This document shows, piece after piece, positions 1 to 8,780 of a stretch of 36,227 bases of DNA; position 1 is the first letter of the stretch; every line of letters starts with the position of its first letter. The DNA comes from Gemmatimonadota bacterium (GTDB lineage: Bacteria; Gemmatimonadota; Gemmatimonadetes; Longimicrobiales; Gaopeijiaceae). The stretch covers positions 4,351 to 40,577 of the forward strand of contig JAAXGI010000268.1 of NCBI GenBank assembly GCA_012267505.1, read 5' to 3'. The notes below the pieces were generated by a model. That model did not search any database. It was not told the origin of the DNA and saw only the letters and a list, made by a program, of their open reading frames with translations. A program made the translations under genes and the position numbers.

Positions 1-695
1 GCCGAACCAGAGGATGAAGACGCCGAGGGTGACCACCGGGATGTTGGACGGGGGGGTGCTCGTGACCGTCCCGTCGTCACGGAACTTGTTGCGGCGGGCC
101 CCGACGACGAGCGCGCCCGCCAGCGCGGCGGCGCCGCCCGTGGCGTGCACGACGGTCGAGCCGGCGAAGTCCTGGAACCCCATCGCGCCCAGCCAGCCGC
201 CCCCCAGCTCCAGGCGCCGACGACGGGGTAGATGAAGGCCGTGAGCACCAGCACGAAGACGAAGAACGACCAGAGCCTGACCCGCTCGGCCAGCGCCCCG
301 GAGACGATCGACGCGGTTGTGGCCACGAAGACCATCTGGAAGAACCAGTCCGACATGACCGCGTAGTCGGTGGCGGCGACCGCGTCGCGCGCGCCTTCCG
401 CCCCCGCGAGGAGCGCGAGCTCATCGGGCGACGGGCTCCGGAAAAAGCTCAGGGAACCGATGAAGCTCTCCACATCGACGTACATCAGGTTGTATCCGAT
501 GACGTAGTACGCGATGCCGGCGATGCCGTAGAGGCCGATGTTCTTCAGGCAGATGACGGAGGCGTTCTTCGTGCGGACCGAGCCGGCCTCGAGCATGGTG
601 AAGCCGGCCGCCATCCACATGACGAGAACGCCCCAGAGGAGGAACGAGAATGTGTTGAAGATGAACTGCAGTTCGCCAACGGAAAGCTCAGCCAT
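1..695 (-). pseudogene. amt: Ammonium transporter (Amt/MEP/Rh family), 5' part, frameshifted
   Basis: This is the N-terminal part of an Amt channel for NH4+/NH3 in the inner membrane; the 3' part lies beyond the left edge. ATG at 695-693 is preceded by GGAGG about six bases upstream. The N-terminus (MAELSVGELQF) leads into Amt-typical text: MWMAAGFTMLEAGSVR, a conserved KN, and YYVIGYNLMY in the second helix. Translation is clean down to the WSW codons near base 206. There the expected W-G-G-G-W-L-G needs seven G on the minus strand, but only six are present (C run 200-205). Downstream the Amt frame resumes one base off (AMGFQDFAGSTVVHATGG) to the edge. This is either a sequencing/assembly homopolymer error or a true frameshift. 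No glnK/glnB is seen on the visible side. The family call is firm; whether it is functional is open. Confidence 0.88.
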
Positions 696-955
696 GCTTT
701 ACCTCCATTACCGCCGGCCGGCAGCCGGGGCTGTTTCACGAGCGCCGCGGAAGGCAGGGTCCGCGCACTCCCACACGGGGGATGATCGTAGCTGGCGGGG
801 ACGACCGTCACCAGATTCGCGGCCCGCGGCCCGCGGCCGCCGTGCGCGGCTCTCCCTCTCCCGTTGGTGCAGGCGGCGCGATGCCTTATCATCAGCCGTT
901 CCGGCGCGCGGGGAGAGGGCGCGGCCACCTGGAGACGAAGACCACAGGAAGTGAG

Positions 956-1462
956 ATGATGAAGCTGGACTGCGACACGGCGACCACCGGGAGCGACGCG
1001 AAGGGGCCCGAGTGCGGGACAACGAGCCTCGAGGCGCAGCCCATCGTGGGCATCCGGTCCACCGCTCCGATGAGCGAGCTCGGCAACGTCATGGGAGAGC
1101 TCTTCGGCGAGGTGCACGGATATGTCCAGGGGAACGGCGGAGAGATCGCCGGGATGCCGCTCACGATCTACCACTCGCCGCCCGGCGAGACCATCGAGTT
1201 CGAGTGCGCGATACCCGTGGCGTCGCCGATGGCCGGCGCGGGCCGCGTCCAGGCCGGCGAACTCCCCGCGGGCACGGCCGCTACCGTGACCCACCTCGGT
1301 CCCTACGACGGACTCGGCGCGACGTGGTCGGTGCTCACGGCGTGGATGGAATCGGAGGACCTCGAGGGCGCCGGCGCGCCGTGGGAGGTCTACCAGACGG
1401 ATCCCGGCGCCGAGCCGGACCCGTCCAGGTGGCGGACGGACATCTTCTTCCCGGTGCGCTGA
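956..1462 (+). CDS. GyrI-like / AraC-type effector-binding domain protein
   Basis: A 168-residue stand-alone small-molecule-binding domain of the GyrI-like (SHS2) type, with no DNA-binding region. The family signs are LEAQPIVGIRSTAPMSELG near the N-terminus, then GMPLTIYHS and the C-terminal GPYDGLGATWSVL, APWEVYQTDP and DIFFPVR segments, which form the usual beta-alpha-beta pair around a ligand pocket. ATG at 956 was chosen because AGGAAG lies just upstream and homology begins soon after; the frame is open further upstream but that stretch is not protein-like. A second ATG follows immediately at 959. Family members sense or sequester hydrophobic compounds, and the DNA-gyrase inhibitor role is specific to enterobacterial GyrI, so no ligand can be named. 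It diverges from the Amt gene across about 260 bases. Confidence 0.8.
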   Translation: MMKLDCDTATTGSDAKGPECGTTSLEAQPIVGIRSTAPMSELGNVMGELFGEVHGYVQGNGGEIAGMPLTIYHSPPGETIEFECAIPVASPMAGAGRVQAGELPAGTAATVTHLGPYDGLGATWSVLTAWMESEDLEGAGAPWEVYQTDPGAEPDPSRWRTDIFFPVR

Positions 1463-1484
1463 CCCGCAGCAGGACCCGCGGGGC

Positions 1485-3236
1485 TCACCTCCCCGACCCG
1501 CGCTCCGGGGGCAGCGCGCGGAGGTTCCGGGCGATCCACGCAAAGGCGACGGCCGTGAGGGCGAGGAGCGCCGCGGCCTCGCCCCACGCGCCGAAGATGA
1601 GCTTCCCGGTGCCGAAGAGCGCGGTGTAGACGGCCACCACGCCGGCCACCCAGTTCGTCCAGTTGAGCGTGCCGCCCTCGATCTCCTCCCGGCCGAAGCC
1701 GAGGCGCCGGGAGACCGTGCTCCATCCGGGCCCCCCGGGACGCACCCTCCGGTAGAACCCCTCCAGGACCTCGTCCGGCTCCGGCCGGGTGAGGAAGGTC
1801 ACGGCGAGCCACGCCGCGGTCGAGCACGCGACCGTCACGATCATGATCCCCGCCCACTGCCCGGGATCGTCCGGGTCGAGCCCGGCGCCGAACCAGAGCA
1901 CGAGGCTCACCACGAGCGACGCCACCATCGCCGCGATCTCCGACCAGGCGTTGATCCTCCACCAGTACCAGCGGAGGATCAGGACGAGCCCGGTCCCCGC
2001 GCCGATCGCGAGGAGGAACCGCCAGGCGCCCTCGATCGAGCTCATGAAGTAGGTGACGACGAGGGAGGCGAGCATGAGGACGAGGGTCGCGGCCCGGGAG
2101 ACGCGGATCAGGTGTGCCTCTCCCTTCCCCCGGTCGAGGAACCGCGCGTAGAGGTCGTTTACGAGGTAGCTCGCCCCCCAGTTGAGCTGGGTGGAGATCG
2201 TGGACATGTAGGCGGCGGCGAGTCCGGCGAGGAGAAGCCCGGTGAGGCCCGGCGGGAGGAGGTCCAGGATCGCCATGACGTAGCCCTGCCTCGGGTTCTC
2301 GAGTCCCGGGTAGAGGACCGTCGTCGAGAGCGCGACGAGGATCCACGGCCAGGGCCGCAGCGCGTAGTGGGCCACGTTGAACCAGAGGGTCGCGAGGAGC
2401 CCGTCCCGCTCGGTCCGGGCGGAGAAGATCCGCTGCGCGACGTAGCCGCCCCCGCCCGGCTCGGCGCCGGGATACCACGAGGCCCACCAGTTCATGGCGA
2501 GGTAGACGGCGAAGGTGATCGCCGGCATCCAGGCGACCCCGGTGGCTGGAAGGAGCGACGTCGCCGCCTCGGCGGATCCGTAGACATCGGCAAGCCCCGC
2601 CTCGAGGCCCGAGATCCCCCCCACGGCCTCCACGGCGAAGACGGCCAGCACGACCGCGCCGCCGAGCGCGAGGCCGAACTGGAAGAAGTCCGTCACCACG
2701 ACGCCCCAGAGCCCGGAGAGGACGGAGTAGCCGGCGGCGAGGAGAAAGCAGACGAGGAGCGCTGTGAGCCGCGGGATGTCGAGCGCCACCGAGGCGATCT
2801 CGACCATCGCGAGGTTCACCCACCCCATGACGATCAGGTTCACCGGGAGCGCGAGGTAACCGGCCCGGAAGGCGCGCAGCACGGCCGCGGGCCGCCCCCC
2901 GTAGCGCAGCTCGGTGAACTCGACGTCGGTGAGCACGCCCGCGCGGCGCCAGAGCCGGGCGTAGAAGAAGACGGTGAGGATCCCGCTCATCACCATGTTC
3001 CACCAGAGCCAGTTGCCGGCGACCCCGTACTGCGCGACGAGCTCGGTCACGGCGAGCGGGGTGTCGGCCGCGAAGGTCGTCGCGACCATCGAGGTGCCGG
3101 CGAGCCACCAGGGGAGCGCGCGGCCCCCGACGAAGTAGTCCGCTAAGGAGCGCCCGCCACGGCGGGTGAGCGAGACCCCGATCGTAGTGGCGAGGGCGAA
3201 GTAGGCGAGGATGACAGCCCAGTCGAGCCCCGTCAT
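1485..3236 (-). CDS. Sodium:solute symporter (SSS family)
   Basis: A 583-residue Na+-coupled solute importer of the inner membrane. The N-terminus (MTGLDWAVILAYFALATTIGV) is the usual first SSS helix, followed by GGRSLADYFVGGRALPWWLAGTSM, the typical loop into helix 2 (FVGGR...PWW). About thirteen hydrophobic segments can be counted, including AAAYMSTISTQLNWG, which matches the conserved SSS segment that contributes to the sodium site. Two further helices close the protein. ATG at 3236-3234 overlaps the stop of the upstream NagZ fusion by four bases (ATGA), so the two are probably translationally coupled. Symporters of this kind often sit beside nagZ-type and DUF1343 genes. The inferred cargo is therefore a peptidoglycan-derived sugar such as MurNAc or GlcNAc, but the sequence alone cannot prove the substrate. 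Confidence 0.9.
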   Translation of the reverse strand: MTGLDWAVILAYFALATTIGVSLTRRGGRSLADYFVGGRALPWWLAGTSMVATTFAADTPLAVTELVAQYGVAGNWLWWNMVMSGILTVFFYARLWRRAGVLTDVEFTELRYGGRPAAVLRAFRAGYLALPVNLIVMGWVNLAMVEIASVALDIPRLTALLVCFLLAAGYSVLSGLWGVVVTDFFQFGLALGGAVVLAVFAVEAVGGISGLEAGLADVYGSAEAATSLLPATGVAWMPAITFAVYLAMNWWASWYPGAEPGGGGYVAQRIFSARTERDGLLATLWFNVAHYALRPWPWILVALSTTVLYPGLENPRQGYVMAILDLLPPGLTGLLLAGLAAAYMSTISTQLNWGASYLVNDLYARFLDRGKGEAHLIRVSRAATLVLMLASLVVTYFMSSIEGAWRFLLAIGAGTGLVLILRWYWWRINAWSEIAAMVASLVVSLVLWFGAGLDPDDPGQWAGIMIVTVACSTAAWLAVTFLTRPEPDEVLEGFYRRVRPGGPGWSTVSRRLGFGREEIEGGTLNWTNWVAGVVAVYTALFGTGKLIFGAWGEAAALLALTAVAFAWIARNLRALPPERGSGR

Positions 3237-6200
3237 CCGCCGCCCCGGAGCGGCACGTCACGGTCCGAGATCGCGGCGATCACAAGGTCGTGGACCCTCG
3301 GGCGGAACTCGAAGATGCGGGCGTTCTCCCGGGTCGGATTCACCCGGTTCGTGAGGAGGACCACGAAGAGCTCGTTCTCGGGGTCCACCCAGATCGAGGT
3401 GCCGGTGAAGCCGGTGTGCCCGAAGGAGCGCGCGCTGAAGAAATCCCCCGCGGCGGAGCCCGCCGAGGGCGTGTCCCACCCGAGGGCGCGGCTCGACGCG
3501 GAGGAGGCGCGGGCCGTGAATGAGCCGACCGCCTCCGCCGCGAGGATCCGGCGCCGCACGTCGACGCTCCTCGCCCCGCAGGGAAGCCCGCCTCCGGCCT
3601 CGAACGCGCAGGTCTCGAGCATTCCCCCGCCGGCGAGGAGTCCGACGAAGACGGCGAGGTCGGCGGCCGTCGAGAAGAGGCCGGCGTGACCCGAGACGCC
3701 GCCCATCGCCCAGGCGTTCTCGTCGTGGACCTCGCCGACCACATGGCGGCCCCGGTAGGCCCCGTCGACCTCCGTCGGGGCCGTCCGCGCCCGCTCGGCC
3801 GGGTCGGGGTTGAACCCGGTGTCGGCCATCCCGAGCCGGTCGAAGAGGCGGTCGTCGAGGAAGGCGTCGAGCGGCCGGCCGCCTGCGGCCTCGACGACCC
3901 AGCCGAGCGTCATGAATCCGATATCGGAGTAGATCGTCTCCTCTCCCGGCGCTGTCTCCAGGGGGGTCGAGAACGCCGCCTGGCGGATCGGCTCGAGACC
4001 GGTGAGATCCTCGAAGTAGCGGATGAAGGGGGGAAGCCCTCCGCGGTGGAGGAGGAGATCGCGGATCGTGATCGCAGCCTTCCGCCCGTCGCCGAGCGCG
4101 AATTCCGGGAGGTAGCGGACAACGGGCGCGTCGAGGTCGACCGCTCCCTCTCCGGCGAGCATCATGATCGCCGTCGTTGTCCCGACGACCTTCGTGAGCG
4201 AGGCGAGGTCGTAGAGGGAGTAGGGGGTGACCGCGGCGCTCGAGGGATCCCAGTCGAGCCGGCCGTAGCCCCGGAGCCGGACGAGCCGGCCGCGCCGGCC
4301 CACGGCGAGCGCGGCTCCGGGCGCCACGGAGTCGGCGAGCGCCGCCTCGATGTAGGCGTCGAGCTCACCGAGGGCGCCGGCGTCCATCCCGACGGGGGCC
4401 GGATCGGACTCGAGCGGGGAGACATCGAGGCTGCGCCAGCTCCCCGGCACCGGACGCCCCGGCGGGAGCGGGGGCGGGAGGACGAGCCCCACCTCGCCGG
4501 GGAGAGTGTCGGGAGCGGCTTCCGTCGGGCGCTCCCCGCCCCCCTCCCGGACGAGGCCCGCCTCGTCGAGGAGGTCCCTCCGGGGCCCCCCGAGCGCCGC
4601 GATCGCCGGGATCGCGGCCCGTGGGAGCCCCTCGCCGAGCTCGTGGAGCCCCGGGATCGTGACGGGCAGGCGCCCTCCGATCGGCTCCGCGCCCGCGACG
4701 GCGCGTGCCGCGGCGCGTTGCGAGACCTCGCGGCCGCCCCACGCCAGGAGATAGCTCCCGACCGACGGCGTCGCGCTGAGCAGGTACGGGTTCCCGAGGG
4801 AGATGAGCACGACGGAGCTCTCCCCGGCGAGCGCGGTGATGAACTCCGCGACGGGCTCGGGCAGCGCGACGCTCCCGGCTCCCGCCTGGGGCGCGATGTA
4901 CGCGCCCACGAGCACGGCGTCGAAGTCCGCCGCCCGCCGGAGGAGGGATGCCCGCTCCGCGTCCGGCGTGTCGGGGCCCACCCGGGACGTCCGGAGCTGG
5001 CCCACGAGCCGCGAGAGGATCCCGTTGAACTCGCGCCCGGCCACCAGGTTCGTCGAAGGGGCGTAGGTGACGCTGAGGATCCGGCGGTGGCGGTCCGGAT
5101 CGAGCGGCACGAGCCCGTCGCGGTCGCGAACGAGGGTGATCGAGCGGGCCGCCGCCCCGCGGGCGGCCTCCCGGTGCGCGTCGGTACCCACGCGGGCACT
5201 CACCCCCTCGATCGGGACAGTCGCCTCGCGCTCAAGCCCGACCCGTGCCTTCGCGTGGAGGATCCGGCGGACGGACCGGTCGAGGCGCTCGCGGGAGACG
5301 CGCCCCTCTTCGACGGCCCCGACGATCGCCTCGACGGCGGCCGGGACCGACGCCGGGATCAGGATCACGTCCGAGCCCGCCTCGAGCGCGAGGACGGCGG
5401 CCTCCCCCGCCCCGTACTCGGCGGTGATCGCCCCCATCCGGAGGGCGTCGGTCACGAGAAGCCCCGTGAACCCCAGCTCCTCGCGGAGGAGCCCGGTCAT
5501 GATCTCGGGCGCGAGCGTCGCCGGCGGCGTGCCCTCGCCAAGGAGGCCCGGCAGGGCGATGTGCGCCGTCATCACCGCATCCACGCCCTCCTCGATGGCG
5601 GCCCGGAAGGGAAGGAGTTCGACCCGGTCGAGGCGCTCCCGGTCAGCCCGGATCGCCGGAAGCTCGAGGTGGGAGTCGACCTCCGTGTCCCCATGGCCGG
5701 GGAAGTGCTTCGCGGTCGTCAGGACCCCTCCGGCCCGCGCCCCGCGGATGTAGGCCCGCCCGAGCGTCGCGACCTCCCCGGGGGACTCCCCGAAGGACCG
5801 GGTGTTGATGATCGGGTTCTCCGGGTTCGAGTTCACGTCGAGGACGGGCGCGAAGTTCATGTGCACCCCGACCGCCCGGGCCTCGAGCGCCGTGATCCGC
5901 GCGAACCGCTCGACCTCGGCCTCCGCCCCGACGGCGCCGAAGGCCATGGTCGGGGGAAAGCTCGTTCCGCCCCCCTGGCCGAGGAGGCTCGGGAGCGCGT
6001 AGCTGTGGTTGATGCGCATCGCCGGACCCCCGTTCTCGAAATCGGAGGTCACGAGAAGGGGGACGGCCGCACGCTCCTGGAGCCGGTTCAGCTTCGCGAC
6101 GTAAGCATGCGGCGTTCCGATCGAGATCACGACCCCCCCGATCCCCCACCGCTCGACCCACTCGACCGTCTCGAGGAACTCGGGATCGTCGTCCGCGGCG

Positions 6201-6472
6201 TACCCTCCGGAGATCCAGGGGAAGACGAGCTGCCCGGCAGCCTCGGCGAGGGAGAGCCGGCCCAGGGTATCGTCGACCCACTGCTCGGCCCCGGCGTCCA
6301 GCCCTGAGACGAGGTAGGGCCGCCCCGCCGTCTCCTGCGGGGCGGGAGGCGGCGGGGCGGCTGCGCCGCACCCGGTGAAGAGCGGGAAGACGGCCGAGAG
6401 GAGCGCGGCGGAGGCGAGCGCACGCTCCCGGGCCGCCGGACCTCCCCGCTCGGTCAGCGTGGGACGGCGCAT
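3233..6472 (-). CDS. nagZ: NagZ (GH3 beta-N-acetylglucosaminidase) fused to AmiE-like serine beta-lactamase domain
   Basis: A 1079-residue exported two-enzyme protein. Residues 1-35 form a signal sequence ending LFTGC, a likely though imperfect lipobox. Residues about 55-412 are the GH3 TIM barrel: KHFPGHG (255-261) and the NagZ-specific D-S-H (266-268) carrying the Asp-His dyad, with TDALRMG giving nucleophile Asp342. Residues about 430-620 are the GH3 C-terminal alpha/beta domain. Residues about 695-1079 are a class C beta-lactamase/esterase fold with S-L-T-K (Ser758, Lys761), Y-S-D (848-850) and a late HTG. NagZ removes terminal GlcNAc. In Bacillus subtilis the separate beta-lactamase-fold enzyme AmiE then cleaves MurNAc from peptide, so this fusion probably joins both steps. 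The ATG is preceded by CGGAGA. It overlaps the downstream symporter gene by four bases and diverges from namZ. The second domain could instead be an esterase or transpeptidase-like enzyme. Confidence 0.93.
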   Translation of the reverse strand: MRRPTLTERGGPAARERALASAALLSAVFPLFTGCGAAAPPPPAPQETAGRPYLVSGLDAGAEQWVDDTLGRLSLAEAAGQLVFPWISGGYAADDDPEFLETVEWVERWGIGGVVISIGTPHAYVAKLNRLQERAAVPLLVTSDFENGGPAMRINHSYALPSLLGQGGGTSFPPTMAFGAVGAEAEVERFARITALEARAVGVHMNFAPVLDVNSNPENPIINTRSFGESPGEVATLGRAYIRGARAGGVLTTAKHFPGHGDTEVDSHLELPAIRADRERLDRVELLPFRAAIEEGVDAVMTAHIALPGLLGEGTPPATLAPEIMTGLLREELGFTGLLVTDALRMGAITAEYGAGEAAVLALEAGSDVILIPASVPAAVEAIVGAVEEGRVSRERLDRSVRRILHAKARVGLEREATVPIEGVSARVGTDAHREAARGAAARSITLVRDRDGLVPLDPDRHRRILSVTYAPSTNLVAGREFNGILSRLVGQLRTSRVGPDTPDAERASLLRRAADFDAVLVGAYIAPQAGAGSVALPEPVAEFITALAGESSVVLISLGNPYLLSATPSVGSYLLAWGGREVSQRAAARAVAGAEPIGGRLPVTIPGLHELGEGLPRAAIPAIAALGGPRRDLLDEAGLVREGGGERPTEAAPDTLPGEVGLVLPPPLPPGRPVPGSWRSLDVSPLESDPAPVGMDAGALGELDAYIEAALADSVAPGAALAVGRRGRLVRLRGYGRLDWDPSSAAVTPYSLYDLASLTKVVGTTTAIMMLAGEGAVDLDAPVVRYLPEFALGDGRKAAITIRDLLLHRGGLPPFIRYFEDLTGLEPIRQAAFSTPLETAPGEETIYSDIGFMTLGWVVEAAGGRPLDAFLDDRLFDRLGMADTGFNPDPAERARTAPTEVDGAYRGRHVVGEVHDENAWAMGGVSGHAGLFSTAADLAVFVGLLAGGGMLETCAFEAGGGLPCGARSVDVRRRILAAEAVGSFTARASSASSRALGWDTPSAGSAAGDFFSARSFGHTGFTGTSIWVDPENELFVVLLTNRVNPTRENARIFEFRPRVHDLVIAAISDRDVPLRGGG

Positions 6473-6511
6473 GGGCTATCTCCGGCGGTGGAGCGGCACC
6501 CAGGCCGCTGA

Positions 6512-6540
6512 TTGACCCTGCGGATCCGGGCGCCGATGTT
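6512..6540 (+). promoter_or_regulatory. Candidate sigma70-type promoter for namZ
   Basis: In the 104-base divergent interval between nagZ and namZ, TTGACC (6512-6517) is followed after 17 bases by GATGTT (6535-6540). The -35 is good and the -10 weak. It points to namZ, whose strong AGGAGG site lies at 6565-6570. A matching minus-strand promoter for nagZ was not evident by eye. Confidence 0.3.
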
Positions 6541-6576
6541 CGGAGGAGGAGGCGCGGTCAAGCTAGGAGGATCGGG

Positions 6577-7869
6577 ATGGAGCGACAATCCGCGCGCCGC
6601 GTCCGGAGGCGGACGGGCGTGCTCCTGGTCCTCGGCGCCGCCTTGGCCGCCGCCGGAGCGGCTCTGGCGGGCCCCGGCAGGCAGGCACCCGCCGGCGGCG
6701 GAGCAGCCGGCGGGACGCAGGCGACCCGCCCCGGGATCGACATCCTTCTCGCCGACTCCCTCCACCTCGTCGCGGGCCGCAGGGTCGGGCTCGTGACGAA
6801 CCACACCGGGATCTCGGCGGACGGCACGCCGTCGATCGACCTCCTCTACGGCCACCCGGAGATCGAGCTCGTCGCGCTCTTCTCGCCCGAGCACGGGATC
6901 CGCGGAACGGCGGCGCCGGGCGAGCGCATCGACGATACGGTGGACGCGGCGACGGGGCTTCCCGTCTACTCCCTCTACGGGGCGACGCGCCGGCCCACCC
7001 CGGCGATGCTCGCGGGGATCGAGGTGCTCCTCTTCGACATCCAGGACATCGGCGCCCGCTACTACACCTACGTCTACACGATGGCGTACGCGATGGAGGC
7101 CGCGGGAGAGGCGGGTATCCCCTTCGTCGTTCTCGATCGCCCGAACCCGATCGGGGGCGAGCTCGTGCAGGGCAACGTCCTCGACCCGGCCTTCGCCTCC
7201 TTCGTCGGCCTCTATCCCCTCCCGATGCGCCACGGAATGACGCCCGGCGAGCTCGCCCGCCTCTTCCGCGACCACTTCGGAGTTGAGGCGGAGCTGACCG
7301 TGGTCCCGATGGCGAACTGGCGGCGGGGGATGGACTTCGCCGACACCGGCCTCCCCTGGCGCCCTCCCTCCCCCAACCTCCCGGATCTCGAGAGCGCGTA
7401 CCACTACCCGGGCACCTGCCTCTTCGAGGGCACGAACCTCTCGGTCGGGCGCGGGACGGCGCGGGCGTTCCAGTGGGTCGGCGCCCCCTGGCTCGATGGG
7501 GAACGCCTCGCCGCGCTCCTCTCCGGAGCGGGGCTTCCCGGGGTCCGGTTCCACCCGGCGCGGTTCGTCCCCGAGGATCCGGGGGACGCGAAGTTCGACC
7601 GCACAGAGGTTCGCGGTGTACGACTCGAGGTGACGGATCCGGAAAGCTACGATCCGACGAGGACCGCGGTCGCGATGCTCGTCGAGGCGCGGCGGCTCGC
7701 CGGCGGGGAGTGGGAGTGGAACACCGCCCACTTCGACCGGCTCGCCGGCTCGACCGGACTGCGGGAGGGGATCGAGGCCGGGGTCGCGCCGGACGCCCTG
7801 GTGGCGGAGTGGAGCGCGGCGCTCGAGGGCTTCGCCGGGCCGCGAGAGCGGAGCCTCATCTACCGGTAG
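6577..7869 (+). CDS. namZ: NamZ-type exo-beta-N-acetylmuramidase (DUF1343, GH171)
   Basis: A 430-residue exported glycosidase. An Arg-rich start and hydrophobic stretch (about residues 13-32) form the signal sequence. The DUF1343 landmarks follow in order: GLVTNHTG, FSPEHGIRG, PVYSLYGA, DIQDIGARYYTYVYTM, VLDRPNPIGG, RHGMTPGEL, PPSPNLP and CLFEGTNLSVGRGT. The founding member of this family, YbbC of B. subtilis, releases non-reducing-end MurNAc from peptide-free glycan. NagZ and NamZ acting in turn can therefore take a glycan strand apart one sugar at a time. ATG at 6577 sits six bases after a perfect AGGAGG. The gene diverges from the nagZ fusion and is followed 35 bases later by a DUF3108 gene. 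Length and motifs are complete, so it should be active. Confidence 0.92.
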   Translation: MERQSARRVRRRTGVLLVLGAALAAAGAALAGPGRQAPAGGGAAGGTQATRPGIDILLADSLHLVAGRRVGLVTNHTGISADGTPSIDLLYGHPEIELVALFSPEHGIRGTAAPGERIDDTVDAATGLPVYSLYGATRRPTPAMLAGIEVLLFDIQDIGARYYTYVYTMAYAMEAAGEAGIPFVVLDRPNPIGGELVQGNVLDPAFASFVGLYPLPMRHGMTPGELARLFRDHFGVEAELTVVPMANWRRGMDFADTGLPWRPPSPNLPDLESAYHYPGTCLFEGTNLSVGRGTARAFQWVGAPWLDGERLAALLSGAGLPGVRFHPARFVPEDPGDAKFDRTEVRGVRLEVTDPESYDPTRTAVAMLVEARRLAGGEWEWNTAHFDRLAGSTGLREGIEAGVAPDALVAEWSAALEGFAGPRERSLIYR

Positions 7870-7904
7870 GTAGAGCACAGGGCGGAGGGGAGAAGGGGAA
7901 CGCT

Positions 7905-8768
7905 ATGCGAAGGGCATCCGGGTGGACGCAGCGTGCGGGCGGAGCGGGACGGCGCAGGCCGGCGTCCGCCGCGCTCGCGGCCCTGGCCGGAGCCGCGCTC
8001 CTCACGGCCGGTCCGGAGCCGGCCGGGGGACAGACGCCGGACGCGAGGGGGAGCGTGCCCGTCCCGGAACGTGTGCGGAGCCCGCTCGCCCCGGTCCCCT
8101 TCGGTCCGGGCGAGCAGGCCGAGTACGAGGTGACACTCGGCCCCTTCTCGGTCGGCGGCGCGATCATGCAGGTCGTGACCGTTGAGCCGGTCCGGAGCCG
8201 GCCCTCCTACCACATCTCCTGGCGGATCGAGGCCGGGATCCCCCTAGCGCGCGTCGACGACCACTTCGAGTCATGGGTAGACGTCGAGACGCTCGCCACG
8301 CTCCGGTCGCTCAAGAAGGTGCGGGAGGTAGGCTACAGCGCGGACCGCCACTACGAGATCTACCCCGAGGCGGGCTACTGGGACCGGCTCGACACGGGGG
8401 AGAGCGAGAAGATGATCACCGCCCTTCCGCTCGACGACGTCTCCTTCGTCTACTACGCGCGCTCGCTCCCCCTCGAGGTCGGTGAGACGTATACGCTCGA
8501 CCGCTACTTCATCGCGGACCGGAACCCGGTGATCCTCGAGGTTCTGCGGAAGGAGACGATCGAGGTGCCGGCCGGCACCTTCGAGACGATCGTCGTCCGT
8601 CCGATCATCAAGGCGCGCGGACTCTTCGGCGAGGGGGGCGAGGCGGAGATCTACCTCACCGACGACGACCGCCGCCTTCTCGTCCGGCTGAGTTCCCGCG
8701 TGCCGGTGCTCGGCTCCCTCTCGCTCCACCTCCGGAGCGCCCGCGAGGGCGTGCCGATACGGCGCTGA
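7905..8768 (+). CDS. DUF3108 family periplasmic protein
   Basis: A 287-residue exported protein of unknown biochemical role. An Ala-rich signal segment (about residues 20-42) is followed by PFGPGEQAEYEVTLGPFSVGGA, the usual opening of DUF3108, where the strand pattern of a lipid-binding-like beta barrel begins. Later segments such as VDDHFESWVDVETL, SLPLEVGETYTLDRYF, VPAGTFETIVVRPII and GEAEIYLTDDDRRLLVRLSS also fit the family. ATG at 7905 was chosen because a purine-rich GGAGGGGAGAAGGGG lies just upstream; the reading frame is open far upstream but that stretch runs through namZ in another frame. It is probably co-transcribed with namZ and converges tail to tail with the aminotransferase gene 12 bases away. 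Its function is not known; an envelope role is inferred from export. Confidence 0.8.
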   Translation: MRRASGWTQRAGGAGRRRPASAALAALAGAALLTAGPEPAGGQTPDARGSVPVPERVRSPLAPVPFGPGEQAEYEVTLGPFSVGGAIMQVVTVEPVRSRPSYHISWRIEAGIPLARVDDHFESWVDVETLATLRSLKKVREVGYSADRHYEIYPEAGYWDRLDTGESEKMITALPLDDVSFVYYARSLPLEVGETYTLDRYFIADRNPVILEVLRKETIEVPAGTFETIVVRPIIKARGLFGEGGEAEIYLTDDDRRLLVRLSSRVPVLGSLSLHLRSAREGVPIRR

Positions 8769-8780
8769 ACCCGGCGGCCG

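Noticed and set aside
4162-5199. Second phase open frame inside the NagZ fusion as a separate gene
   Set aside because: Ser/Arg/Pro-rich composition without motifs; it is an alternate-phase reading of a verified gene.
3686-6307. Very long open frame on the plus strand opposite the NagZ fusion
   Set aside because: Its translation is Arg/Glu/Pro-rich with no domain and mirrors the GC3 bias of the real minus-strand gene.
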